Below, in pieces: positions 1 through 7,361 of a stretch of 16,525 bases of DNA. The stretch is taken from the NCBI GenBank assembly GCA_017454585.1, contig JAFTCU010000248.1, positions 1 through 16,525 on the forward strand, given 5' to 3'. Made by a program: the position numbers and the translations under genes. The DNA is from Thermoguttaceae bacterium (GTDB lineage: Bacteria > Planctomycetota > Planctomycetia > Pirellulales > Thermoguttaceae). The notes beneath the pieces were generated by a model. That model searched no databases. It was given only the letters and a program-made list of their open reading frames with translations, and was not told where the DNA came from. The number at the start of each line of letters is the position of its first letter. Position 1 is the first letter of the stretch.

Positions 1-563
1 GGTGAACCGGCGCAGGAGGCCCAAATCTCTTTCACTTCGCCGATGGCGCCGGACTGAATGATCGGAGCCATGTACTGACAGTAATCTTCCATCACGCGCT
101 GGGAACCACTCGAAACGACGCGGTTGTACTTGCGGGCGGCCGCGACGATCTGGCGGCTCTCCATCAGGGTGAATGTCAGCGGCTTTTCGCAGTAAACGTC
201 TTTTCCCGCCTTGCAGGCGTCCACGGTCATTTTCGTATGCCAGTGGTCCGGGGCGGCGATCGAAACGACGTCCAGTTCCGGCATTTCGAGCATCTCGCGG
301 TAGTCCTGGAAGCCTTTCACGTCCGGATTATCGTGAGGGATGCGGCGCGTATCGACGTCGGCGATCGCGATGAAGCGGGAATCCGGCTGGTGGCCGATGT
401 TGCTCTTGCGCCAGCCGTTTCCGATGAGGCCGACGTTGATGATTTCGTTCGGGGAGAAATTCCCATCCTTTCCGAGGGCACGGCCTGGAAGGAAGAGGGG
501 AGCCGCAGCGCAGGCTACTCCTGCGGCGAGGAAACTACGGCGGGAAATGGCGGATTTACTCAT
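1..563 (-). CDS. Gfo/Idh/MocA family oxidoreductase, Tat-exported (3' end outside window)
   Basis: The first 187 residues are present and the reading frame runs off the left edge of the window, so the C-terminal alpha/beta substrate domain is missing. Seen: a twin-arginine signal, S-R-R-S-F-L at residues 7-12, with a hydrophobic Ala/Leu stretch to about residue 30. A Rossmann NAD(P)-binding strand follows (I-N-V-G-L-I-G-N-G, 42-50), then an Asp at the end of beta2 (A-D-V-D, 68-71), the P-D-H-W-H segment (105-109) and the family's E-K-P motif (126-128). Known of the family: NAD(P)-dependent oxidation or reduction of sugars and cyclitols; Tat-exported members with P-D-H-W-H and C-E-K-P are very common in planctomycetes. 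The glycine motif is G-N-G-W-R-K, lacking the usual third glycine. AAGGA lies about 8 nt before the ATG. The gene is divergent from the symporters and has its own promoter at 733-761. The family call is sure; the substrate is unknown. Confidence 0.93.
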   Translation of the reverse strand, partial: MSKSAISRRSFLAAGVACAAAPLFLPGRALGKDGNFSPNEIINVGLIGNGWRKSNIGHQPDSRFIAIADVDTRRIPHDNPDVKGFQDYREMLEMPELDVVSIAAPDHWHTKMTVDACKAGKDVYCEKPLTFTLMESRQIVAAARKYNRVVSSGSQRVMEDYCQYMAPIIQSGAIGEVKEIWASCAGS

Positions 564-651
564 GAATCTTTCCTTTCTTGAAGAATTTTAGGATTCCGTC
601 CTGATTTTTCTTGAAATTATGCTGGGGAAACGCGTCGGCCGGGTGGCTTTC

Positions 652-719
652 GGCCTTCAGGGAAAGGCCAGACGGAACGTTTTTTACGGGCTGGAACCCC
701 CGAAAACGCGGACGTTTTC
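652..719 (-). promoter_or_regulatory. Two hairpins in the oxidoreductase 5' leader
   Basis: Within the predicted 160-nt leader lie GAAAACG / CGTTTTC (702-708 and 713-719, 4-nt loop) and GGCCTT / AAGGCC (652-657 and 664-669, 6-nt loop). Both are perfect stems. They do not match a riboswitch class that I recognise. They may simply stabilise the mRNA; a regulatory role is speculation. Confidence 0.3.
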
Positions 720-732
720 AGCAGTTTTTGGC

Positions 733-761
733 ATTTTATCATATTGGGGGAAAAAAGTCAA
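733..761 (-). promoter_or_regulatory. Sigma70-like promoter for the oxidoreductase gene
   Basis: On the minus strand there is a -35 TTGACT (plus bases 756-761), a 17-bp spacer and a -10 TAAAAT (plus bases 733-738). Transcription would begin near 726, leaving a leader of about 160 nt before the ATG at 563. The -35 box sits inside one arm of an inverted repeat whose other arm holds the -35 box of the opposite promoter. Confidence 0.6.
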
Positions 762-811
762 GTGGGGTGGGGAAATCCCCCGTCCCGAAAACCCCTCCCC
801 TCTTGACTTTT
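753..811. repeat. Inverted repeat joining two divergent promoters
   Basis: Arms 753-772 and 792-811 are 20 bp each and complementary except at two positions. The core reads AAGTCAAGTGGGGTGGGG on the left and CCCCTCCCCTCTTGACTT on the right. Each arm contains one of the two -35 boxes, and 19 bp separate the arms. The symmetry would suit a dimeric or tetrameric regulator acting on both genes, though it could be a by-product of two similar promoters arranged head to head. Confidence 0.5.
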
Positions 812-830
812 CTCAAAAATTTTCTAAAAT
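803..830 (+). promoter_or_regulatory. Sigma70-like promoter for the symporter operon
   Basis: TTGACT (803-808), a 16-bp spacer and TAAAAT (825-830) give a predicted start near 837, about 60 nt before the first symporter ATG. The -35 hexamer is identical to that of the divergent promoter. Confidence 0.65.
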
Positions 831-895
831 GGAAGGAATTTTACGCACTGCAGATTTTTGTTCACCATAAAAAGGGAATTAATAGGGAATTCATC

Positions 896-2572
896 ATGGG
901 AAAAAGAGGTAAAGAAAATTGGGGTTCACAGCTCGGTGTGATTCTCGCGGTAGCGGGAAGTGCCATCGGGTTGGGAAACTTCCTGCGCTTTCCGGGCCAG
1001 GCGGCCATGCACGGCGGCGGTGCGTTCATGATTCCCTACTTTATATCCTTTCTGATCATTGGGATCCCGATCACATGGTCCGAATGGGCAGTCGGGCGCG
1101 CCGGCGGGCGAAAGGGGTTTAACTCTGTACCGGGGATTTTCTCTCTCGCCGCCCGTGGAAAACGGCGTTGGTCGTATATCGGTTCACTCGGAGCGGCCAT
1201 CCCGGTCAGTATCGTGATGTACTACCTGCTCATTGAAGCGTGGTGCCTTGCTTTCGCGATACAGTATTTCCTTGGCTTTCTGACCGATCTGGGGCTTGCC
1301 GTGCCTTCATTCCTCCACGGAACCAATGGCGCAGGATTTAAACTCGGCTCGGCTGAAGCGTACCAGATGTTTTTCAAAACGTTCGTCGGTGCAGACGAGA
1401 ACGCTTCCCTTTATCAATCCCCTTCCGGCGCGATCACCTTTACACCCTTGATGTGGTGTACGGTTTTCTGTCTGATTTTGAACTTTTACCTGATTTACCG
1501 AGGGGTTTCCAAGGGGATCGAGGGTTTCTGCAAGGTCGCGATGCCGCTCCTTTTGGGGTGCTCACTTTTGATTTTGATTCGTGCGCTTACCCTTACACCG
1601 CCAACGGATGAACCGGGGCGTACGTTCCTCGATGGGTTGGGATTTATGTGGAATCCCTCACAGCCGGGTCATTCGTTCTGGGAGTCCCTTTCCAACCCCG
1701 ATGTGTGGCTTGCGGCTACGTCGCAGATTTTCTTCTCGGTTTCCATCGGGTTTGGCCTGATCGTAACTTACGCCAGTTATGTACGCCCGAAAGAAGACAT
1801 TGCGCTCTCCGCTCTTTCCGCCACGGTCAGCAATGAGTTTTGTGAGGTGGTTCTTGCAGGGCTGATGATCCTGCCGCCGGCGATCATGTTCATGGGAACG
1901 AGTGGGCTGGCGGGAAATCTCGGAACCTTTTCATTAGGTTTCAACGTTCTGCCGAATGTCTTTGAGCAAATGCCCTTTGGTCAGTTTTTCGGGTTTTTGT
2001 TCTTCTTCCTGCTGTTTCTCGCGGCCATCACAAGCTCGATTTCGATGCTTCAGCCATCCATCGCGCTTTTCGAGGAAGGGCTGGGACTGGGAAGAAAACG
2101 TTCCATCTGCCTGACCGCAGGCATTTCGCTCATGGGGACCTTGCTCCTGTGCCATTTCTCAAAGGGCTTGTACGCGCTGGACACACTGGACTTTTGGGCC
2201 GGAAACTTTGGGTTGTTCGTGCTGGCTACGCTTCAGACGATCCTCGTGAGCTGGATTTGGGGTCCGAAACGAATGCTCCACGAACTGCGGCTTGGCTCGA
2301 AAATATACGTGCCACGGTTCGTCTGTTATGGGGTCAAGTACGTTTCCACACCCTATTTGGTCCTGATTTTGATTTTGTGGCTTTACAAAAACGCGGGAGG
2401 GTATTTTAAGGAAGCCTGGACGAACCCTCTGGCGCGTTTGGTGGGATTGTTCCTGCTTGCCATGTGGATATTTTACCTCATCGTGACATTTTTCTCGCTG
2501 CGCCGCTGGAAACGCCTGGGAATTGAATTGAAGGAACTGGCGAAACAGGATCCAGACAATTACGATATTTAA
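896..2572 (+). CDS. Na+-coupled NSS (SLC6/LeuT-type) symporter, copy 1
   Basis: A 558-residue inner-membrane protein of the neurotransmitter:sodium symporter family with about 12 membrane segments. The start at 896 has AGGGA 7 nt upstream and begins exactly where LeuT homology begins; an in-frame extension upstream to 611 crosses the promoter and lacks family sequence. By alignment from memory to Aquifex LeuT: A23 and N28 in the unwound TM1 (Na1 site), Y110 (LeuT Y108, carboxylate contact), F280/S281/S283/F286 in TM6 (LeuT F253/T254/S256/F259), N313 (N286), E317 (E290), and A376/T379/S380 (Na2 site). The retained acid at the E290 position predicts chloride-independent, Na+-driven uptake, as in LeuT, rather than the Cl--dependent animal mode. 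The substrate is probably an amino acid or related small solute, but the pocket differs enough from LeuT that leucine should not be assumed. The second copy starts 30 bp after this stop. Confidence 0.93.
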   Translation: MGKRGKENWGSQLGVILAVAGSAIGLGNFLRFPGQAAMHGGGAFMIPYFISFLIIGIPITWSEWAVGRAGGRKGFNSVPGIFSLAARGKRRWSYIGSLGAAIPVSIVMYYLLIEAWCLAFAIQYFLGFLTDLGLAVPSFLHGTNGAGFKLGSAEAYQMFFKTFVGADENASLYQSPSGAITFTPLMWCTVFCLILNFYLIYRGVSKGIEGFCKVAMPLLLGCSLLILIRALTLTPPTDEPGRTFLDGLGFMWNPSQPGHSFWESLSNPDVWLAATSQIFFSVSIGFGLIVTYASYVRPKEDIALSALSATVSNEFCEVVLAGLMILPPAIMFMGTSGLAGNLGTFSLGFNVLPNVFEQMPFGQFFGFLFFFLLFLAAITSSISMLQPSIALFEEGLGLGRKRSICLTAGISLMGTLLLCHFSKGLYALDTLDFWAGNFGLFVLATLQTILVSWIWGPKRMLHELRLGSKIYVPRFVCYGVKYVSTPYLVLILILWLYKNAGGYFKEAWTNPLARLVGLFLLAMWIFYLIVTFFSLRRWKRLGIELKELAKQDPDNYDI

Positions 2573-2602
2573 CGCAGTGCCGTTTTACAGAAAGAAACAG
2601 AA

Positions 2603-4243
2603 ATGCCAAAACGAAAAGAAAATTGGGGGTCCCAGCTCGGCGTTATCCTCGCGGTGGCCGGAAGCGCTGTAGGTCTTGGAAACTTTTTGCGTTTCCCGGG
2701 TCAGGCGGCCATGCACGGCGGCGGCGCGTTCATGATCCCGTACTTTATTTCGTTCCTTGTCCTGGCGATCCCGCTCACGTGGTCGGAATGGGCGCTCGGG
2801 CGGGCGGGAGGCCGGCACGGGTTCAACTCTCTGCCGGGCATTTACGCGCTGGCGTCCAGAGGCAGAATGCCCTGGCCGTTCATCGGGGCGTGCTCTGCGT
2901 TCATCCCCATTGGTGTGAGTATGTACTACCTCGTCGTGGAGGCGTGGTGTTTGGCCTTCGCGATCCAGTACTTCCTGGGCTTTATGACCGACTTGGGGCT
3001 TACGGTCCCCTCGCTGCTTTCCGGTACGAATGGTGCCGGGTTTAAACTTGCATCGGCTGAGGCGTATAACACATTTTTCGGGTCGTTCGTCGGCGCTGGC
3101 TACAACGGCGCGATGTACCGGGACCCCTTGGGGCATTTCACGTTTACGCCGCTGATGGCCTGCACGATTTTCTGCATTGGACTGAATTTTTACCTGATTT
3201 ACCGCGGCGTCTCGAAGGGGATCGAGGCGTTCTGCAAGTTCGCGATGCCGATGCTGGTCGTGTGCTCGGTTTTGATCCTGATCCGGGTGCTGACGCTCAA
3301 AAATCCGACGGCGGAACCGGGGCACACCCTCCTCGACGGGCTGGGCTACATGTGGAACCCCTCCCAGCCGGGGCATTCGTTCTGGCAGTCGATCACGAAC
3401 CCGGACGTCTGGCTCGCGGCAACGTCGCAGATTTTCTTCTCGGTTTCGGTCGGCTTCGGGCTGATCATCACGTACGCGTCTTATGTCCGGAAGGACGAGG
3501 ACATTGCGCTCTCGGGCCTGACCGCCACGGTCAGCAATGAGTTTTGCGAGGTGGTACTCGCCGGCCTGATGATCCTCCCGCCGGCGATCATGTTCCTCGG
3601 GATTTCGGGCGTGGAAGGAAACCTCGGCACGTTCTCGCTCGGGTTCAAAGTCCTGCCGAACGTTTTCGAGCAGATGCCCTTTGGCCAGTTTTTCGGGTTT
3701 TTGTTCTTCTTCCTGCTGTTCCTAGCGGCGGTGACGAGCTCGCTTTCGATGATCCAGCCGTCCGTGGCTCTTTTCGAGGAAGGGCTGAATTTTGGCCGAA
3801 AACGTTCCGTCTGCCTCGCGGCATTCTTTTCGATGGTGGGTTCGTTGATGGCGTGCCATTTCACGAAAGGGATGTACGTCCTCGACACGTTCGACTTCTG
3901 GGTCGGAAATTTCGGGCTTTTCATTCTTTCGCTCTTCCAGACGATCCTGATCGCGTGGATCTGGGGACCGGAAAATATGCTGAAGGAACTCCAGCACGGC
4001 TCGAAAATCAAAGTTCCCGCCTTCATCTGTTGGGGGATGAAGTACGTTTCAGCGCCGTACCTGGTCATCATCATGGTGATGTGGTCGTACCGGAACGCCG
4101 GCTCCTACCTACGTGAAGTATGGGAAAACCCTCTGGCCCAGATGGTGGTCGGTTATTTGGCTTTCTCGGCTTTCTTTTACATGGTCGTGACGTTTTTCAC
4201 GCTGCTCCGGTGGAAGAGAAAAAAACTAACGAAGAATGAATAA
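2603..4243 (+). CDS. Na+-coupled NSS (SLC6/LeuT-type) symporter, copy 2
   Basis: 546 residues, colinear with copy 1 without internal gaps that I can see, and clearly a tandem paralogue. Key positions are the same, one residue lower: A22, N27, Y109, F279, S280, S282, F285, N312, E316. The segment after LeuT-equivalent TM6 (I-T-Y-A-S-Y-V-R-K-D-E-D-I-A-L-S-G-L-T) is nearly identical to LeuT. Differences from copy 1 lie mainly in the TM2-TM3 loop, the long extracellular loop before TM4, the final helices and the shorter charged tail. The Shine-Dalgarno is weak (purine-rich GAAAGAAACAG), so translation may depend on coupling to copy 1. Third codon positions look richer in G/C than in copy 1. The stop codon lies inside the left arm of a 32-bp inverted repeat. 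Likely co-transcribed with copy 1 from the promoter at 803. Confidence 0.93.
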   Translation: MPKRKENWGSQLGVILAVAGSAVGLGNFLRFPGQAAMHGGGAFMIPYFISFLVLAIPLTWSEWALGRAGGRHGFNSLPGIYALASRGRMPWPFIGACSAFIPIGVSMYYLVVEAWCLAFAIQYFLGFMTDLGLTVPSLLSGTNGAGFKLASAEAYNTFFGSFVGAGYNGAMYRDPLGHFTFTPLMACTIFCIGLNFYLIYRGVSKGIEAFCKFAMPMLVVCSVLILIRVLTLKNPTAEPGHTLLDGLGYMWNPSQPGHSFWQSITNPDVWLAATSQIFFSVSVGFGLIITYASYVRKDEDIALSGLTATVSNEFCEVVLAGLMILPPAIMFLGISGVEGNLGTFSLGFKVLPNVFEQMPFGQFFGFLFFFLLFLAAVTSSLSMIQPSVALFEEGLNFGRKRSVCLAAFFSMVGSLMACHFTKGMYVLDTFDFWVGNFGLFILSLFQTILIAWIWGPENMLKELQHGSKIKVPAFICWGMKYVSAPYLVIIMVMWSYRNAGSYLREVWENPLAQMVVGYLAFSAFFYMVVTFFTLLRWKRKKLTKNE

Positions 4244-4350
4244 CGAATAACGAATAATGAGGAGAATGAGTTCAAACTCAAGCGGGTATTGATGAATCAG
4301 GGTTAAAGTCTTTCTTCCCATTATTCGTTATTCATTATTCATTATTCGTT
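4228..4350. repeat. 32-bp inverted repeat made of heptads, overlapping a stop codon
   Basis: Arms 4228-4259 and 4319-4350 pair with only two mismatches across a 59-nt loop. Each arm is a run of the heptamer GAATAAC/GAATAAT (TTATTCG/TTATTCA in the other arm). The left arm begins in the last codons of symporter copy 2 and includes its TAA. The RNA stem would be long but A/U-rich and has no terminal U-tract, so it is more likely an mRNA 3'-end stabiliser, processing site or partial terminator than a classical terminator. It could also be a simple-sequence palindrome spread by replication slippage. Confidence 0.75.
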
Positions 4351-4383
4351 TCCTCAAATTATACATTCAGGAAAGGAATTAAA

Positions 4384-4491
4384 ATGACGATTGGTGGTTG
4401 GGTTTGCATGTTGACGGCGGTCACGATCGTGACGGGACTTTTTGCCTGGTGCTGCTGGAAAGTCGCGACGACTTCATCCCAGGGGGAATGA
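4384..4491 (+). CDS. Putative small subunit of NSS transporter (MetS-like mini-protein)
   Basis: A 35-residue ORF reading M-T-I-G-G-W-V-C-M-L-T-A-V-T-I-V-T-G-L-F and ending K-V-A-T-T-S-S-Q-G-E. It has one predicted membrane helix (about residues 5-26), a lysine at its cytoplasmic end and a short polar tail. A strong Shine-Dalgarno (AGGAAAGGA) lies about 6 nt before the ATG. Known: bacterial NSS transporters such as corynebacterial MetP are often followed by a one-helix partner (MetS and relatives, about 30-60 residues) with an N-terminal small/hydrophobic helix and a glycine near its middle. Length, topology and position match; the sequence is too short to claim homology by eye. It lies 140 bp after symporter copy 2, beyond the heptad hairpin, so its expression may be uncoupled from the transporters. 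No second such ORF follows copy 1. Alternative: an unrelated small membrane protein. Confidence 0.62.
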   Translation: MTIGGWVCMLTAVTIVTGLFAWCCWKVATTSSQGE

Positions 4492-4611
4492 TCCGGACTT
4501 TTGGGGGAAAATTCGTTGAGAGTTTTTTGAGGCCGTGGGTTTCAGGAGGCTCTCCGCGTGGATTTTTTTGTTCTTTTTTCTGTTTTTTCCCCCTTTTTTC
4601 AAAAAAAGCTT

Positions 4612-4639
4612 TTGCTTTTTCTGCGGGCCGGTGTATACT
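4612..4639 (+). promoter_or_regulatory. Promoter for the first PEP-CTERM gene
   Basis: TTGCTT (4612-4617), a 16-bp spacer and TATACT (4634-4639) precede the ATG at 4676 and give a leader of about 30 nt. The promoter is preceded by a pyrimidine-rich tract of T runs (about 4562-4600). The -35 box overlaps a small A/T hairpin (AAAAAGC-TTTT-GCTTTTT). Confidence 0.5.
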
Positions 4640-4675
4640 TGAGGAATGAACCGTTAAAATCAAAGGAGTTTCCTC

Positions 4676-7267
4676 ATGAAAAAAGTCACTTTATGGCTTG
4701 CCGCAGCCGTTTTATTTTTCCCGCTCATGGCCTCCGCCGAGGATTTTACCTGGAAAGATGGCGCTGCGGGTGACGTTTCCACCGCCGCGAACTGGACGGG
4801 CGAAGTCTCGCCCTTTGACGCTTCCGGAGCCGCGGCCACGGGAAATATTACGATCTCTTCCGGCACACCGACCTACACGGCCCTGAGTCTTTCAGGCGAC
4901 GCGGCCCTTTCTGTTTCCGGGATCACCGCGATCACGGCCGGCGGTAACGTCACGCTCTCGGGAAGCTCCAGTCTGACTCTCGGAAACGCCTCGTGGAAAC
5001 TCACGAACACTTCCATCTTCCAGGCCGGCGCTTCGGCTGGGACCTCGAACGTAACGCTTCAGTCCGGCGCGTCTCTCGATACGTCCGCGAAGGGGGAAGG
5101 TTTTGTACTGGTTCCGTCGGGAGTTACTTCCACGGTGAATTTAACGATCGAATCGGGCGCGACGCTGAGGACCTACGCCGCCCAGCTCGCCAGAGGTTCC
5201 CAGTCAAATGTGACGGTCGATGTGTATGGAACCTGGACAAATACGGGTGGAGGCCGCCTCGGTGAAAACGGGACCACGGTGATCAACGTCCATAACGGTG
5301 GATCCTTTGCGCCCAGCGGCTACATCTCGGATCAGGGAAACGGCTTGACCACCGTCAACGTGGAAAGCGGCGGGCGGCTTCTCGAAACCTTCTCCGCCGT
5401 CGCCACGCGCGGCAGGGCGATCGTGAACATTCAGGACGGCGCTTCATGGACGTACACCGGCACGCAAGTCATCGGGTTCGGGGCAAATTCCAGGACGCAC
5501 GGAACCGTTTACCAGACCGGCGGCACGGTCTCCGGCCCCAACGTCCGGTTCGGCAGCGACAATACCGCAGCCGCTACCGCAGGGGGAAAGGGTGAATACA
5601 TTCTGAACGGCGGCACGCTCACCCTGAGCGGGAGCATGAGCCAGTTTGACATGGTCGCGGCAAAACCCGGCACGAGAAACGTCGTCGGGACGCTCTACCT
5701 CGGTTACACGACGGACTACGCCCCCACGACCGGCACCGGGATCGCGTCCATCCCAACGATGACCAACACGCTCCTGAAGGCGAACGCGGGCACGCTCTAC
5801 ACGACCAGTTTCGCGCAGAAAGAGGGCGTTTCCACGATCCAGGGCGCCGCGAGCGTCAACATTCAGGACACGCTTCCAACCACGCCCACAGCGGGAAGCG
5901 CGGGGCTGCACGTCAACAACGCGAATCTGCTGCTCACCGGCACCGCGGAGCTGGACCTCGTCGCCGACGCCACGAACCACGTCAACGCCTACATCGGGAA
6001 CACGTCGATCACGCTGAGCGATTCGGCCAAGATCAAAATGACGAACTCCGCGTACAGCACCGTCAAGGACAATCAGTACTTTTACCTGAGCGGCGAAGAC
6101 GGCTCCACCAGCGGCTCGCTGACCCTGAACGACAGCGCCACGATGGAGTTTGACGGCTCGTTCCTCATCGCGGGGTCCACCGACGCCCAGAACCCGTCCG
6201 TCATCACCCTGAACGACAATTCAAGGATCACGGTCACCAAGGGTAACTCCCCGACCGGTTACCTCCAGCTTGGCGGCAAGTACGGCACATACGTCGGCCA
6301 CGCCAAGCTCGTTTTGAACGGGAACTCGCAGCTCCAATCCAACACGACGGGGGTCCAGGTCGCTCCCATGGCCGGTTCGACTGTCCAGGTCGATGTGAAC
6401 GACAACGCGCTCTGGACGCTCGGCGCCTCGAGCCGCGTCGGCGACAATGGTACGCTTACCCTGAATCTGAATGGCGGGAAAGTCCAGTCCAGCGGTTTTT
6501 ACTTTGCCGATTCCGTAAATGGAAAAGCGTATGTGAACGTGCAGGGGGGAACGCTTGAAGTGGGAGGGCTGACCCTGGCCACGCGCGGGGCGGTCGAGAT
6601 GACGATTTCCGATGGTCTGGTCACTTCGACCACCATCCAGGTAGGGCACCCCATGGGGGGATCCGGCCAGAATGTGAACGTGACCCAGACGGGCGGCGCA
6701 CTCACCACAAACGATCTGATTTTGTACCAGCCGAAAGTGGCGCAGATCCCGACCTACACGATCTCCGGCGGTACCGCGACGATCGCCAACGACCTGTACG
6801 GCATCGACATCAATTACCTCGGCGGCGAACTGAACGTGAAGAATCTGTACATCGCGAAAGACATCATTGCGCAGGCCGGTTCGACCACCTCGCAAAAATA
6901 CGTCGAGAACACGCTGAACATTCAGCTTTCGGACGAGTACGACCCCTCCCAATTCACGGTTGAAAATCTTTTCGGTGAGGGCACGCTGAACATTTCGGCC
7001 GCGGATGGGTACGATTTCGACCCGAACGCGCAAACGACGCTCTTCACGCTGATCAACCCGAGCGATGCTCTGGACGGGATCCGTCTGACCAACTCGCTCG
7101 GTCTGCCGACGGATGGCTGGATGCTTCTCTACGATGGCAGTTCGGTGATCCTGACCACTCCAGGCTCGTTTAGCTCCATTCCGGAGCCGGCGTCGTGGGT
7201 CCTGCTTGCGCTTGGGCTTTTGGGAATGGCGCGCCTGGTTTCCCTTCGCGGAAAACGTCAGATGTAA
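4676..7267 (+). CDS. PEP-CTERM surface protein with beta-strand repeats, 1
   Basis: 863 residues. Seen: a Sec signal peptide (cleavage expected after A-S-A at residue 21), then F-T-W-K-D-G-A-A-G-D-V-S-T-A-A-N-W, the opening motif typical of proteins with autotransporter-associated beta-strand repeats. A long Gly/Thr/Ser/Asn-rich body follows, with recurring strand-turn units such as L-T-L-N-D-S-A, V-N-V-x-x-G-G and G-T-L-T-L, consistent with a right-handed beta-helix. The C-terminus is a PEP-CTERM tripartite signal: P-E-P at 836-838, a hydrophobic helix, then a basic tail (R-G-K-R). Known: such tails are processed by an exosortase and mark secreted or surface-attached, often glycosylated, proteins. 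No outer-membrane beta-barrel domain is present, so it is not a classical autotransporter. AAAGGAG lies 7 nt before the start. Monocistronic by context: own promoter upstream, convergent hairpin downstream. The ligand or role is unknown; adhesin or matrix protein is inference. Confidence 0.9.
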   Translation: MKKVTLWLAAAVLFFPLMASAEDFTWKDGAAGDVSTAANWTGEVSPFDASGAAATGNITISSGTPTYTALSLSGDAALSVSGITAITAGGNVTLSGSSSLTLGNASWKLTNTSIFQAGASAGTSNVTLQSGASLDTSAKGEGFVLVPSGVTSTVNLTIESGATLRTYAAQLARGSQSNVTVDVYGTWTNTGGGRLGENGTTVINVHNGGSFAPSGYISDQGNGLTTVNVESGGRLLETFSAVATRGRAIVNIQDGASWTYTGTQVIGFGANSRTHGTVYQTGGTVSGPNVRFGSDNTAAATAGGKGEYILNGGTLTLSGSMSQFDMVAAKPGTRNVVGTLYLGYTTDYAPTTGTGIASIPTMTNTLLKANAGTLYTTSFAQKEGVSTIQGAASVNIQDTLPTTPTAGSAGLHVNNANLLLTGTAELDLVADATNHVNAYIGNTSITLSDSAKIKMTNSAYSTVKDNQYFYLSGEDGSTSGSLTLNDSATMEFDGSFLIAGSTDAQNPSVITLNDNSRITVTKGNSPTGYLQLGGKYGTYVGHAKLVLNGNSQLQSNTTGVQVAPMAGSTVQVDVNDNALWTLGASSRVGDNGTLTLNLNGGKVQSSGFYFADSVNGKAYVNVQGGTLEVGGLTLATRGAVEMTISDGLVTSTTIQVGHPMGGSGQNVNVTQTGGALTTNDLILYQPKVAQIPTYTISGGTATIANDLYGIDINYLGGELNVKNLYIAKDIIAQAGSTTSQKYVENTLNIQLSDEYDPSQFTVENLFGEGTLNISAADGYDFDPNAQTTLFTLINPSDALDGIRLTNSLGLPTDGWMLLYDGSSVILTTPGSFSSIPEPASWVLLALGLLGMARLVSLRGKRQM

Positions 7268-7284
7268 TTTCCTCACAAGAAACG

Positions 7285-7323
7285 ATTTCGGGAAGGAACA
7301 AATACCATGCTCCTTCCCGAAAT
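7285..7323. terminator. 13-bp hairpin between convergent genes
   Basis: A perfect 13-bp stem: left arm 7285-7297 (ATTTCGGGAAGGA), 13-nt loop, right arm 7311-7323. It sits 18 bp after the PEP-CTERM stop and about 40 bp from the sigma factor stop on the other strand, so it can serve both transcripts. Neither side has a strong U-tract; it may act as a bidirectional terminator or as a 3' stabilising hairpin. Confidence 0.6.
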
Positions 7324-7361
7324 ACACCCCTCAACAATTTCTTGCCATTAATTCGGATTTC

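Noticed and set aside
611..895. In-frame N-terminal extension of symporter copy 1
   Set aside because: It crosses the predicted promoter and leader, has no family similarity, and the ATG at 896 has a Shine-Dalgarno and begins where LeuT homology begins.
4535..4569. Possible terminator after the mini-ORF (GGAG/CTCC stem then a T run)
   Set aside because: The stem is only 4 bp and is separated from the T run by several bases; not convincing.
4398..4649. 83-codon plus-strand ORF in the gap before the first PEP-CTERM gene
   Set aside because: It overlaps the MetS-like mini-ORF in another frame and its Phe-rich tail is just a translated T-rich tract; no Shine-Dalgarno fits.
6221..7327. 368-codon minus-strand open frame opposite the first PEP-CTERM gene
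   Set aside because: Composition is typical of an antisense shadow of a repetitive gene; the plus-strand protein has a signal peptide and sorting signal.
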